NCBI GenBank assembly: GCA_948470475.1
Contig: OX419341.1
Span: 26,777,817 to 26,841,816 of the forward strand
Origin: Galaxea fascicularis
Taxonomy: Eukaryota; Cnidaria; Anthozoa; Scleractinia; Euphylliidae
DNA: 64,000 nt
Reading direction: 5' to 3'
In this document: one piece after another, positions 34,134-46,094 of the stretch
How positions within the stretch are numbered: position 1 is the stretch's first letter
How the letters are laid out: each line of letters begins with the position of its first letter
Notes under the pieces: generated by a model
What the model was told of the DNA's origin: nothing
The model's database searches: none
The model's input: only the letters and a program-made list of their open reading frames with translations
Made by a program: the position numbers and the translations under genes

Positions 34134-35524
34134 ATTGTACGCCTGAGAGAAACCATCTTGTCACAAACGCAGCTGGGCGGTCAGCTTTCCAGTGGTACTT
34201 TGGCGAGGAGGGCGAAGCGGCTCTTACGTACCTCTTCGATGAACTGACGAAAATCGCTGACGGCAGTGCAAACATGAGCCGCAACACGAGCACTCAAGAT
34301 ATTTCGATAAACTTCATGTGTCGAGGACAAAAATGGATCGTGAAGTTCCCTTCAAACTTTCCAAGTTCTAAAGCTAGTTTGAGCAGTAATGGAGAACAGC
34401 TTCATAAGATTGGCGGTGATACTGTAGAAATTGCCGTCAGAAGGATGAAACAGTTCCTGATTTCCCCAAAGCGACATCGCCAATCACCTCAGCAACATGG
34501 AAGTACTACATGCAGCTCTGTTGTTCAGTGGTATGCAAGTGATTCAGGGGAAGCTGATCTAAAGTTCGTTTTCAATGAATTAAAGACTATCGGTGATGGA
34601 GACGTGGAAATGTATCGACAAACAGACACGCAAGAAATGACCATGAGCTTCGAACGTCAAGGACACACCTGGCAAATCAAATTTCCTTCCAATTTTCCGA
34701 AGTCTGAGGCAAGTTTGATCTGGGATGGAAATGAGTGCGGAAACATTGGCGGTGACAGTGTCAACGTTGCCGTTAGGGCGATGGTAAATCGGATTACAGC
34801 ATCCAAGGGGCCGTCAGCTGACGGGCAGCCAGCTGACAAGGCCGTGGTTCAGTGGTACGCTGGAGATGAAGGACAATCGCATTTAAAGTACATTTTTGAC
34901 GAGATGGAAAGAATTGCTGACGGAGAGGTGAAAATAAGTCGAAATACATGTACCCAAGATGTTACTTTGAGCTTTGATTGTCAAGGACAAGCCTGGAAAA
35001 TCAACTTCCCTTTCAATTTTCCAAGTAGTTTTGCGAGCACGATCAGAAACGGGGAGGAACGCTGTAAGGTTGGTGGCAACACTGTGCAAAGTGCTACTGT
35101 TGCGTTAACTAACCACATTACAGGCCAACGGGTTGCTGGTTGTGGAAACGGTCACGCGTCTGGACAGCCGGCCGTAACGTCCACTACTCAGTGGTACGCC
35201 GATGCACATGGGCAGACGGCTCTTAAGTTTGTTTTCGATGAATTAACGCAAATCGCTGAAAATGGTGTAAAAATGAGTCGCAAAATAGACACACAGGACG
35301 TTACGATGAGTTTTACACGTAATGGACATCGCTGGCAAGCCAATTTCCCTTCAAATTTCCCCAGCTGCAATGCAAAGTTAATTTTGAACGGAGACGACTA
35401 TGCAACAGTTGGTGGTGATACTTTGGAAGCAGCTGTCAGTGCGATCAAATCTCGTATCTTATCTGTGAATCAGCCAGCAGAAAAGACCGAGTACCGGAAA
35501 GAAGTATTATGTCCTATCAACTGA
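34134..35524 (+). CDS. Kinase-QWY protein 1, exon 2: four QWY repeats
   Basis: The acceptor cctctatag (34133) restores phase 1 (Gly codon base plus AT gives Asp). Residues about 364-786 are four copies of a 90-residue domain at 364-453, 476-565, 584-673 and 697-786. Each begins QWY; within a copy the landmarks are FDEL at 16-19, MSRN at 29-32, TQDI at 35-38, Trp49, KFPSNFPSS at 52-60 and GGDTVE at 75-80, then a final helix. Linkers are short and polar. I do not recognise a named family. The helix, strand pair and FPxxFP order recalls RWD/E2 domains (compare the FPPDYP of E2 enzymes), but the E2 catalytic Cys motif is not visible. This is a scaffold or binding array at the C-terminus of the kinase. 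Stop TGA at 35522-35524. Confidence 0.82.
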
Positions 35525-38052
35525 TCTCAGAAAACTTGGAGTTTTGAAAACGTTAGGCATCTGAATCCCCTTTAATTTGTTGAAGGATGGTCCTCTCACT
35601 ACTGCCGGCTTTTAGTTACCATGAGTAATTAACATCACTTCCCAATCAGTGGTACTGCTCGGTTCTCCGGAGTGATTAAGGAACCTTTTTTGTTTATCAA
35701 AATCAGTGTACCTCGGCCGCTCTTACTGAATCTTTGAATTGTTAGAAGTTGTGCCAGTATGCTCGCTTAGCTAAAGACAGGGTCACTAACTATAGGTATT
35801 AAGTACCTACTCTGCATATTTATAGTGTAGCACAAATGACATTTTAAAGTGGTATATCATGATGATCTTTGTTTCAGGGAGGTCCAATTAAAGGCAATCA
35901 CCGTCAAGTACCATTGCTTATATCAAGTAAACCCTTCAACACCGAAACAAAGATATCAAGCATCAAGGGAACCGAGGAATCCTTGCCCAGAGGGATTCCT
36001 CGATTACTTCCGAGTGATCTTGGATCATTGATCCTCAGTGGATCATCCCAAAGGAACGCACCCTTAGTAACGCCCTCCTCTTCCTCTCTCTTTTAACCCC
36101 CTCCCGTCCCATGCCCCAAATTACAATAAACAACTGACTTTATTTAAATGTATTACAAATGTAACACTTTATGAGTACTGGTCAAATTATGGTATTCACG
36201 TCCTGGGATCTCCAAACACTGTAATTTGTTCTTGATCGGTTTCACGTCGCCTTCGCATACTCGATACTCCTATTTCTGCGTTTCGTTGTTCAAAGAGATG
36301 AGTTTGTGCTCGTCCGTCATAAAGTGAGCAGCGTTAACGGGTAATAAGCCGATAAAGTTGAATAGTTAGGAAATGTTTAAATTCAAACTTGTTTTGCAGA
36401 TGATAATAAATTGATTTGAATAATATATTTTTTGGCCATATGCATTAAGTTTGGGTTATTACCAGGCTCCTGTTATTACCTAACAAACGCAATTTATTAC
36501 AGATTCTAGGAAATCTTGTTTGGCTGGTTTTTAAAGCGTGACAAACTCTAAATGAAGCAGTTTGAAATATCAGCATAATAACCAATCTATCCTTAGAAAT
36601 TCTAGGAAATGTTTTCCATCTTTGCGTAACATCGATCTACATATCCTTTGGGGTTCAAAGAAATGTCGGAACAAATTGTCATCAGTGTGTCAAATCTCTG
36701 GGACCGCTCTAATAATATGTGATATGCTCCTCCCATAAATAGCAGCTGACTGAGCGTAAAAGGTCAACAGCCTGGTCAAGCTGTAACACATGAGATACCG
36801 GAAGTTTATTTTAGTAAAATATTGCACTCAGAAAAACATTGTGTTGTCATTTTATCAACTTTTCAAGGTTTCTGGACTTTCTGAAAGTCTATAAGTCTAT
36901 AAGCACAAGTACAATCGGTAGCTAGGGTCCCAGTCATGAACACTAATAAGCAGGTGGGAAGAGGAGGGGAGAAGGAAGGTTGGCGGGGGGGGGAGGGGGA
37001 GGGGGTGGGGGGATGTGGGGTGAGTTGGACCACATTCGTGTTTTCTTGGAATCACATTTGAAAACCAAGCAGCTCCGTTTGGTCGCCCTAAATTAGTTCA
37101 GGTGCTCGATCGGAGTCAGTCCATTTGTTCTCGGAAAACACAACGTTTTGATTCTTAAATTGGCTGCACATACAGCTAAATGTTTCGTCGAACAAACGTT
37201 AGTTCGTTGTCACAGTCCTTGCTTTGTACCACATTGTGTATCGTCTGGCAAATACGGCAGAAAATGGCTTTGGAGATGCTGGATTGAAAAGAATTAACAA
37301 GACATCGCCGTCGATCGAGTCTTCAGGAAGAGTCGAAAGAAAGTTTTCGTGGAAATTGGGCTTCAAGTTAAACCCAATATACTGAATTTACGCGACAAAT
37401 TCATGCGCGGTCGGCACGGCAGCTCTATCACGTACGTAATCCAGGAAAACGAAAACAAAAAGGAAAACTGAATTCTTCTTCTTCTTTTAACATGTAAAGT
37501 ACAATTTCAGGTTCGTGTATAGTAGTGCTAAGAAAATGTAGAGTTGGCTTGTCGAGTGATTTAGCCGAATAACGTATTATATGTGTTATTTTGCGGATCC
37601 GTTAGCGCCCACATATGCTTTATGGCCTTTAATGATGTTTCCATGATCTTGCGCTTTCCCTCCCCCCCTTCCCTTCTTATCAGAGTCATGCCAGCGGCGC
37701 AACAGCATGGTCGAAACGTAGACGAACAACTTTGAAAGGGGGAGAGGGAGGGCTTTGTGTTATATCTCACATATTTCTTAGCAGCAGCGATTTTAAAAAA
37801 GAAAGGCTAGTTTTGATTGGGATTGTCTCAGCAATTTTGCAACTGGTTGTAGATAGTGATCACAACCTATTAGAGGCGTGTCTTACCAACAAGTGGTCTT
37901 TGCCGTTCCGAGCCTCTAGATCTGTTACGAAGACACTTGGTCGTACACGCCATTGGTCAATATTTAAGGCTTTTGAAATTTGCCGCTGTGCATGTGTAGA
38001 GTGACTTAAACGTTTTTTCCAATTTTTGCACAGATAAGCTTCAATTTGAACC
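35525..38052. other. Intergenic, kinase gene 1 to kinase gene 2
   Basis: No gene recognised. Contains a G-rich tract at 36960-37020 (runs of 5-10 G, possible quadruplex), a polypurine tract near 37735, and an acceptor (ttttgcacag, ending 38034) shortly before the ATG of kinase gene 2, pointing to a non-coding first exon upstream. Confidence 0.5.
36654..36741 (+). promoter_or_regulatory. Candidate promoter of kinase gene 2
   Basis: TTCAAAGAA then TCGGAACAAATTG (36654-36678), followed 50 bp on by TGCTCCTCCCATAAATAG (36725-36742), which combines a GC-type box and a TATA-like ATAAATA. The same order occurs at 43491-43540. Start site and use are inferred. Confidence 0.4.
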
Positions 38053-39082
38053 ATGGCCGAGTCAGCCTGGATTGTCGATGGACCTGAAATAGTGGATTAC
38101 CGGGAGCTCATAATTCAGAAGTACCTTGGAAGTGGTGGATTTGGAGAGGTCCATCTAGCCCATTACCCTAATCCCAATGTAACCAATCCGGTTGTGATAA
38201 AACGGATAAACCAACCGGTCAGTGATAACGCTCGGAAACTATTCCTAAAGGAGGCAAAGTTGTTGAGCGGCCTCCGTCATGAAAATATCGTCCGAATGTA
38301 CGGCATCTGCAACGGTCCATTTGTCATCATCCTGGAATACGTGGCATTTGATTTCAAACCATTCCTGAACAAGAACATTGTGGTTAATGCGGTCGATAAA
38401 TTCCTTTCTGAAATCTCCAAACTCCCCACATGGGATAACCGGTTTGATCAATTCATTCCAGTCATGGCAAATGACATAACCAAAGCGCTTGCATACTTGC
38501 ATAGTCTAGAAATTGCCCACCGTGACCTGAAGCCGGCCAACGTACTGATTTCCAATCAGCACTATTGTGATCTGCAGAATAGCCAGGAAATGCAGAGGTA
38601 CATCTCGATAAGACCTGTCATCTGCAAGCTTGCTGATTTTGGTGAGAGTCGCTCACAAATGCTTCAGACAAACAGAATAAATGATCCTGCCACAAATCAG
38701 GGATTCAGAGGAACTATTGCTTTTATGGCGCCAGAAATACTTGTGCCCCAAGGCCACCTCCAGGGGAAGAAAATGTCCCTCGACGATTTGAAAAGGATCG
38801 ACATTTGGGCTCTTGGACTTGTCTTTTACTGCCTGGTGAACCCAAGTGTTTCTTTCCCATACGAGCGAGAGGCCAACAGTCTTCGGGATATCCTGATGTT
38901 GCTTCAACAGAGAAGGCATCCCTCAGCTGACCCAAAGTTTCAATCCAAACAAACCACAGTTTGGTCCCATGTACAAGATGCTTTCCGTGCTTGTACAAAA
39001 TATGATTCTTCTGAAAGATTAAACGCCTCCCAGGTGCTACTTGTTTTGCACGCCAATCTCCCTACCGGTAGACATGCCATAG
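38053..39082 (+). CDS. Kinase-QWY protein 2, exon 1: protein kinase domain
   Basis: Paralogue of the kinase at 32625, aligning without gaps over the first 200 residues: LGSGGFGEVH loop, Lys50 (VVIK), Glu67, HRDLKPAN (Asp158), DFG (Asp195), AFMAPEIL. All catalytic residues are present. Identical stretches such as SGLRHENIVRMYGIC, LISNQHYCDL and PVICKLADFGESRS show a fairly recent duplication. The ATG at 38053 follows a likely 5' UTR acceptor at 38034. The exon ends phase 1 at CATAG|gtaagt; reading past it runs into a TCAG microsatellite and produces an artificial ISQSVSQ tail. With exon 2 the protein has 669 residues. Confidence 0.88.
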
Positions 39083-39094
39083 GTAAGTTTATCC

Positions 39095-39345
39095 ATCAGC
39101 CCATCAGTCATTCAGTCATTCAGTCGGTCTTAGTCAGTGCGTCAGTGGGTCAATTAGTCAGTCAGTCAGTCAGTCAGGCCATCAGTCAGTCAGTCAGTCA
39201 GTAAGTCTATCTGTCAGTCAGTCAGTCTTTCAGTCAGTCAGTCAGTAAGTCTATCTGTCAGTCAGTCTGTCAGTCAGTCTAATCAACACCAGGCAGTCAG
39301 AAAGTGAGTCATTAAGTCTGTCAGTTAGTCGGTCAACGAGTCTGA
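39095..39345. repeat. TCAG/CAGT microsatellite in the kinase 2 intron
   Basis: Dozens of TCAG units with interruptions (AAGTCTATCTG), starting 12 bp after the splice donor of exon 1. Confidence 0.9.
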
Positions 39346-39747
39346 ATGCATTCATTTGCTTAAGTATTTTTCTGTGTAATACATATATATTCATGAAAGA
39401 CTGTCTTATAATTTAAGCTATATAATGATCAATGTAACCGTGCCCCATAATTTACCACTATGGTCAAATCTGCATTTGTTGCCGGAAATAGTAAGTACTG
39501 TGAGTGGCAACTCCTCAAGTTATAAGTGGAATGCACTCGTCAGTGGTCTGTCACACGGTAGTGCAAATGTTTGTTCTCTGTGATTTTTGGAGTACCCATA
39601 TCCTAATATGCTAGTTTAGAAGCGATCAGTTGCGATCGTTTACACTAGAAGTGAAATCATCTTAACTCTTACCAAGAACATTCAATAATTCTAAAGTCTT
39701 CTTAAATTGAGCTCAGTTCCTGTTAATGGTTGTTTTTTGTTGGACAG

Positions 39748-40727
39748 ATGGGAGACAGAAATTCCCAGATAGAAGCCACTTGTTGGGAAACCCAGCCCGC
39801 AAACAAGACGTTCAGTGGTATATTGGTGATGATGGAGAGGCAGCGCTTAAATACGTTCTCGATGAGCTGAAGAAAACCTCTGACAGTGAAGTGCGCATGA
39901 GTCGCAACAAAGATAGTGAAGATATTTCGATGAGCTTCATGCATGGTGGAAAAGAGTGGGTGGTGAAATTTTCTTCGCACTTTCCAAGGTCCAAAGCAAG
40001 TTTGACCAGTGATGGAGAAAACCGAGGCGAGATTGGCGGTGAAACTGTGGAAATTGCAGTCAGACGGATGATTGATCTTCTGTTCTCGCCTATGAATCAA
40101 CCCAAAGGCACCGTTCAGTGGTACGATGGTGACGAAGGGGTAGTCAACTTGAGATATGTCCATGACGAACTGAAAAAGATTGCTGCGGGAGAAGTGAGAA
40201 TGAGTCGACGAAAGAGCACGCTAGATATTACTTTGGCATTTGAGCGACAAGGCCAAGCATGGCAAGTCAAATTCCCTTCCAGTTTTCCAAGATCCTACGT
40301 AACCCTGGTGAAAAATGAAGAGGAACTTGGAACGGTTGGTGGCGATACAGTGGAGGCTGGCACCAAAGAGATAATCAGGCGGATAATAGGCCAGTGGTAT
40401 GCAACCGATGGAGGAGAGGCATCTCTCAGATACGTTTTCGATGAATTGACGCAAATCGCCGACGATGAGGTACAAATGAGTCGCCATTTAGACACTCAAG
40501 ATATCACCCTGGCCGTGACGCATCATGGGCAACAGTGGCAAGTCAAGTTCCCCTTCAATTTTCCACACTCCAATGCAAAGGTGACTTTTGATGGTCACGT
40601 ATATGCTGTGGTTGGTGGTGAGACTTTACAAACGGCTGTCGAGGCGATAAAAAACCGTATCTTGTCTGTCGATAATCCAGCAGCTAAGACTGTGTTTTGG
40701 AAAGCAGTAACATGTTCTCCCAGCTGA
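39748..40727 (+). CDS. Kinase-QWY protein 2, exon 2: three QWY repeats
   Basis: Acceptor ttggacag (39747), phase 1 as in gene 1. Three 90-residue QWY repeats at residues 366-455, 467-556 and 559-648. The last is nearly abutted to the second (two residues between) and ends with the same tail type as gene 1 (RILSV..PA.KT...K.V.C). The first copy resembles repeat 1 of gene 1 (AVRRM), the last resembles repeat 4, so one internal unit was lost here or gained in gene 1. Landmarks are as in gene 1: MSRN, TQDI, KFPFNFPHS, GGETLQ. Stop TGA at 40725-40727. Confidence 0.82.
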
Positions 40728-43035
40728 ATTATCAGAAACAGAACTTCTTGATTCGATAAAGTGCTCAACGTTAGTACACTGTATATGTTGTGGTATGAAT
40801 TTTACTTTGGTATGAAATTATTTCCTACCAGTGTGAAATTTTTCAACCAGTATGATTTTTTTAAGCCGACTGGAAATTTAACTTATGTTTTTGCTTGAAT
40901 TCTCTGTTTCCAGAAAGTGCATGACCACCCAACATGATCACATATGTTCTTATAACAAAATCATTACTCAAGGATCACAAAAGTTCGGTTTTTAATAGCC
41001 TACAAACAGGCTCTCCATTTGGGTTATTCCGAGAGATGGTCCCGTCGATTGAAGAGCCTGTTTGCAGGCCAAGTTTTCAATAGCGTTCACCCGGCGTGCA
41101 TGCCGACAGATAATAATAGTTTACATACAAACAAGATGGCTATTTCTAGATCTGAAGGTAAACCGGAATTGTTACAATGATATTTTGCAAAAATTCAAAG
41201 TTTCAACAGTAGTATGATAAGATTTTCCAGCGTTACTCGATGTGAAATATGCCAGTGCTTTCAATCTTTTCCCTAAGTCTAATTTTAGCTAAAAAGGTAT
41301 GTAAGCGATCACTTTGTCGCCCACCAAGGGTGGTCGCTGGCGAGAGAGTATTTGAATGTAATTCGGCATCATTATACCAAACAGACACCCGATTGTTGAC
41401 TCCATTTATTGTCTCAAAAGACTGAACTTTTTATACGGGTCTCCTTAATTTACAACTGATAAATCATCACCGGATTTCCCCTGACTCACAAACGCCCCAA
41501 GCGTTAATTAACTTTTGAGGTAATTTGGTGCGGTGTTTATTGGAGGCAGGCGTTCATTAGAAGGAGGTGTTTTTTAAACAATCCTAGGTCTCAACTTGTA
41601 TCTCAGATGAGACTGCCTCTAACAGACGGTTACTGGCAAACACAAACCAGAGATAGGACGGGTCGTTTCCGCATTGTTCAACACACTCACACCGAAGACA
41701 CCGATAGTGCTCAATGACTCTTCAGAGATAGACGAAGAAGAGAAAAGAAAAACTATTGTACTTTGAAGCCGAGAAGGAGGCCATTAGAAAGATCCCTCCC
41801 ATTATTTGGATTCATTCGGCTGCCAACTAAAAATAAAAAATGAAACTGACAATATTGCAGCACAGGGATTATTGTAAGAAAACGCCACTACGGTGTGCGA
41901 GGTGCTTCCTGTGTGAAGGGGTAGTGGGGGGGGGGGGGAGGGAGGGTGGGTATACGAGAGGGAGGCGTTTATTTGAGGCTAGGTGTTCTTTAAAGGAAAT
42001 ACGCTACTTCAACCATAGCCAATCCAACTGAAATCAGATACCGATTTTATAGTTTCACGTTTAACTATCAAGAAAAGTAGGAGTATTGGTTTATAACAAA
42101 AGAACGAAAAACTATCAGTATACTCGACTGCTTGGGGAATACAATTATTCTGCCATGAGAATAGCGTGCAAAGATATTAGGACACATAAACGCAAGTAAC
42201 TTTTGGTCGTTAACTCGTAGCCTGAAAGTCTTAAAAACGTTAGGAAAAATAAAGCAACTAGAGATTAAAGGGGAAGGAAGAAATAGTTGCCAAGATTGCG
42301 ACTAATGTAGTGGTGACGAACAACTCAAAGCTAACTAGCGAAAAAACGTCTCGTACTGCGGCTAGGTTAAATCCTAAAAGTAGTTATCGACAACAATTTC
42401 CCTCAGCTCGTCCGTGGAGGCCCTTAATGAATTTCGGAGAAAACACGTATACTTTTGCAAATACAAAACGCGATCAGACCAATTTGGCTTTTCGGCCGCA
42501 CAAACAGCAAAGGGGGCTTCTGCCCAGTGCAGCTCTGCTGGACGTAGAATCAGTCAGGTAGTAGTCGAATACCGCTTGACTGAACATAGTTACTTCAGTC
42601 TGGTAATCATCATTGCTCATTGTCTCAGCCTGCAACCGGCCGCGTTGTCAAAGCGTTATTTTGCATTGGTTACACATTTTCTTTTAAAATAACCCACATT
42701 TAAAACTACACTGATATACAATGGTTACCTTTGGTTGCTGCATTGTCCTGAATCATGCTGGTCAGCCATTGAATCAGAAATTAGGTTTACAATCTTTGCA
42801 ATCTACGTACAATCTAAGCTTTTTCTTAATCAGTCAGTGATGCGGAGGGGTTCAAGAGTTACGGCACCAAGTACTACAACAGAAATCTACTACAAAAACA
42901 ATCAGTCAGTCATGCACAGTCAGAATGTCAGGCTATGCCACAATGTTTCTTACAGTTCTCCCCTCAGTAAACTCGCACATCGGTTGTAAACTGCTGCAAA
43001 GGACTTTCATTCAGTTGATGCATTTTCGAAGGCCT
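40728..43035. other. Intergenic, kinase gene 2 to YFDP gene
   Basis: No gene recognised. Contains a small inverted repeat (CCTACAAACAGGCTCT at 40999-41014 and AGAGCCTGTTTGCAGG at 41053-41068), a repeat phrase GGAGGCGTTTATTTGAGGCT near 41963 with a relative near 41537, and G-runs near 41925. Confidence 0.5.
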
Positions 43036-43413
43036 TCACTGCAAGTTGTCCGCGCCACCCGGCCTGGATGTAGTCAGCTTCCCTGTCATAGGATCGAAGT
43101 ACAGCCTAGTATCACCTGGCCTGGATGTAGACAGTTTCCCCGTCCTAGGATCGAAGTACAGCTCATTATCATCTGGCCTGGATGTAGACAATTTCCCCGT
43201 CCTAGGATCGAAGTACAGCTCATTATCATCTGGCCTGGATGTAGACAGCTTCCCCGTCCTAGGATCGAAGTACAGCTTATTATCATCTGCAGGCCTTGAA
43301 GCCGCCCTGGATCCCTGCCCTGCAGCTTGCGTGTTTAACGGCACAAGGTGGTTGGCTGGCCTAGTCATGAGTTTTCCCGTTGCAGGATCAAAATAAAGGC
43401 TACCTTGATTCAT
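43036..43413 (-). CDS. YFDP-repeat small protein
   Basis: On the minus strand from ATG 43413 (MNQGSLYFDPATGKL...) to TGA 43036: 125 residues. It contains five copies of LYFDPxTGKLxTxRP; the last four form a 19-residue tandem (LYFDPRTGKLSTSRPDDNE), encoded by near-identical 57-bp units at about 43066-43290. No signal peptide, membrane helix or cysteine is seen; it is polar and probably cytosolic. I do not recognise a family. I prefer this ATG to the one 20 codons upstream because the neighbour at 45075 starts with the same kind of short leader (MENSENLYFDPATG). Conservation of the motif between the two loci in this frame argues that it is coding. Confidence 0.65.
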   Translation of the reverse strand: MNQGSLYFDPATGKLMTRPANHLVPLNTQAAGQGSRAASRPADDNKLYFDPRTGKLSTSRPDDNELYFDPRTGKLSTSRPDDNELYFDPRTGKLSTSRPGDTRLYFDPMTGKLTTSRPGGADNLQ

Positions 43414-43490
43414 TATTGTGAGTTTGTTCACCGGAGTAATGATTTTCAAAGCCAATTTCGAAATTAATATCAAGCGGAACGTTCTCTAAT

Positions 43491-43540
43491 TTCCAAGAAA
43501 AGAATGACCTGACTGACAAATTTGCTCCTCCCACTAAATA
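43491..43540. promoter_or_regulatory. Candidate shared promoter block upstream of the YFDP gene
   Basis: TTCCAAGAAAAG then TTTGCTCCTCCCACTAAATA, 78 bp upstream of the minus-strand ATG. It matches the order at 36654-36741, but that copy faces its gene the other way, so the direction of action is unclear. Confidence 0.3.
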
Positions 43541-45074
43541 CGAACAGACGTTGATTTTGTCACAAGTAAGCATGCCACGGCAGAAACTCTTTACGTATGT
43601 GTGTGTTCAAGGAACCTGCTATTCCCAGAAATGTTTTGATCACTGTATGCTGTTATTGAATTTCGTGGATTGTTTGCATGAGTATCGTAACCCATGGATA
43701 TTTGCCTTTGCGGGCTGGGTTTTAAAAAGGAAGACAGAAATATTGAATTACATGGGGAATGAGTCCAAGCCTTCGTTTTCTCAACGGAGGGAAACGTCGA
43801 CTCGGAGCCCAGGCAGCCTACACGTTAAATCCGATCGGATACATTAGTCTGTTGACGATTGCGTTACGATTTTAGCCCTTTATAAGACAATGTATGAGAA
43901 TGCTTCGAAAATTGCTCTAAATGCTACGTGTAGAAGATAATTTAAATGAAAATGGCTTACCTCATATTTGCATTACGTTATTTTAATGTCTCTGGGTTCG
44001 TAGAAGTGGTTTAAAGCCATTTAGACGAAATTTTACCTTCTGGCGGTTTGATTCGTCTAATGTCACGTATTAATTGTATTCAACGTCTGGGCCGCCTGTG
44101 CTCAGAGGTGTACTTTGCACCTCATTGGGTTGACGTCAAATGGTATTGTATTCCAAACACTTTCGTTTTCGAGGGGTTTATCCCTCAAGAATTCTTGCAT
44201 TTCCTTCGGGGTTTGTCTCGCAGTTCTCTTGGACGTATTTTTGGAATTTCAGCCGAAGACACTGAACTTGTGAAGTCGAAGCAATGCTTCGTCGATCTAA
44301 CTTGGCATTTCACTGATCAATGAATAAAATATCAACGGGTATGCCTCCTTCTTTGGTCCGAATTTTAATGAAAAATTCAAAGCAGTTGCTGTGTTAAAGG
44401 GTTGAACAATTTCTGGGGTAGAATCTTCTCTCTAAGTCATTCTATCTAAGCTGAATGAAATAAATTTTGTGACAATTGGAAAGGGGGGGGGAGAATGGGC
44501 AAACAATAGAGAGGGATAAAACTTACAGTATATAAGGCACTTTCTAGGGTTTCTTATCATGAATTTCTTTTAACGCGCTCACAAGCAACATTTCATGTCT
44601 TTATTGGAGACCAGAAAGCTTATTATTATAATTAAAATCAATGAAACGACAGTTCGTGTGCGTTGATGCCTTGTGAAATATTCTCCTTCTCTCGGCCTTC
44701 ATCCGTAGCCGCCATGTTTGTTAGCGGCTCGTGGTCTCCTGACAGTTCGTTAAGTACTTGTGGTATTGTAGTCTATTTGAAAGTGAACGGTTAATCACAG
44801 TAAGGCTGACTTAATAAAAATAAAAAAAAATACAGTGATCGTTGTCGATTAACTCAGTGAGAGACGCTCTAAAGAGGCAGAATATAACCCCACTCCACGA
44901 GGAATATAAAGCCACCCTCACCGACGAGTTATTTGCTTTAGTATCATAAGCAAAACAAAGGCATCTTCAGTACACGCATTATATCATAAGTAACTCTAAA
45001 ATTGAATAAGTCGATTAAATGCCCTGGTGCAGCTTTCATGTGTTCCCATTACATCCCACTGGTGCCAGACAAGG
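43541..45074. other. Intergenic, no recognised gene
   Basis: Open frames at 43551-43847 and 44048-44323 show no family resemblance or splice context. A G-run lies near 44485. Confidence 0.45.
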
Positions 45075-45290
45075 TTACTTGAGTAACTGTAGTTTGCGTT
45101 CAGCGTTGAGGACATCCTTATCAGTTCCTACTGTGTTGTGATGTTCTGCTGTTCTCTGCACATGAAGGCCAAAAAATCCGCCAGGTCCCTGCTTGTTCAT
45201 ATCTAATGCAATAGCTTTGTCATTATTTGGCCTTTTCGTGGAGAGCTGTCCTGTTGCAGGATCAAAATATAAGTTTTCTGAATTTTCCAT
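45075..45290 (-). CDS. Small YFDP/GGFF protein divergent from JAB gene 1
   Basis: 71 residues from ATG 45290: MENSENLYFDPATGQLSTKR, then a segment with MNKQGPGGFFGLHVQ and a basic/amphipathic C-terminus. The first part equals the repeat unit of 43036-43413; the GGFF part is shared with the broken copy at 50459. It lies 805 bp from, and divergent to, JAB gene 1. Family unknown. It is short, but the same protein motifs recur in three separate places in the same frame orientation. Confidence 0.6.
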   Translation of the reverse strand: MENSENLYFDPATGQLSTKRPNNDKAIALDMNKQGPGGFFGLHVQRTAEHHNTVGTDKDVLNAERKLQLLK

Positions 45291-46094
45291 CCTGGTTAGT
45301 TTCGGTTTTCAGTGTCGAAAGATCTCGAAGAGCGCTGATTTCTTGATTTCTTGAGCTTCGATCTTTGGTTCTCAAACACCTGCCCGTGACTATGAAAGCA
45401 ATTTCGCTATACGCAGGCTACCGAAAATAGTGACTGCATAGCCAAACTCGTTTTCCAAGAATTGTTTACGAATTTTTGCCTGCAGCTGATTGGCAGTAGA
45501 GTTCCGAGAAACGTCGGAACAGATTTTCAATTTGATTTGCTCCGCCTCCCTGCCCCCACCCCCTACCCCCGGGAGAGTTTGCTGTTCAATTCTCAGAAAT
45601 GTTCGACGCAGTTGAACGCGTGAAGCGATTCCATCCAGTTGTTTGGTATTTGTCGAATTTTCTTCGAGTCTTTCTACAGGAAGCGCTTGCAAACAGGCAG
45701 GTTTTTGCTTTCGAAGCCCGCTGTGCTGGAAAGAAAAATGAAATCAAACATTTTTTTTTAGTTTCCAATCATTAAATTTCTTTTGCGTGACATCATTTAT
45801 GTTCCAAATAACCCATCTCACTAAAATTCAAATTCAGTCACACTAGTTTTCCAAAACTGATTTTTAATGTTACATCCGCTTCGAAAATGATTCCGTTGAA
45901 ATGAAAGCTGGGAATGAAATGAGCAAGCCAGGGAGTCAAGGAAGTGGTTTGCGTGACATTGTTGTCAATTTTATCATTTCCGAGAAAGTTTGACCTCCGC
46001 AATGAATAATCTGCGATAGCAAGCATTTAATCAAACCCTTAGTGCGAGCGGTGGTAGTCTTAACCCTGGCGAGTTTGTCTTTTTCTAATTTAAG
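45291..46094. other. Divergent promoter region, YFDP gene / JAB gene 1
   Basis: The only structured elements I see are TTCCGAGAAACGTCGGAACA at 45502-45521 with TTTGCTCCGCCTCCC at 45536-45550, and TTCCGAGAAAGTTTGACCTC at 45978-45997. Confidence 0.4.
45978..46002 (+). promoter_or_regulatory. Conserved GAS-like site upstream of JAB gene 1
   Basis: TTCCGAGAAAGTTTGACCTC and CGCAATG, within a block (from about 45940) that matches 51755-51817 upstream of JAB gene 2. TTCCGAGAA fits the STAT palindrome TTCnnnGAA. About 115 bp before the ATG. Confidence 0.4.

Noticed and set aside
36960..37025. G-rich tract as a telomere or origin signal
   Set aside because: Irregular G-runs without a repeat unit; at most a possible quadruplex.
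39083..39204. Repetitive C-terminal tail of kinase 2 (ISQSVSQ)
   Set aside because: Translation of the TCAG microsatellite after a strong donor; the intron joins to 39748 instead.
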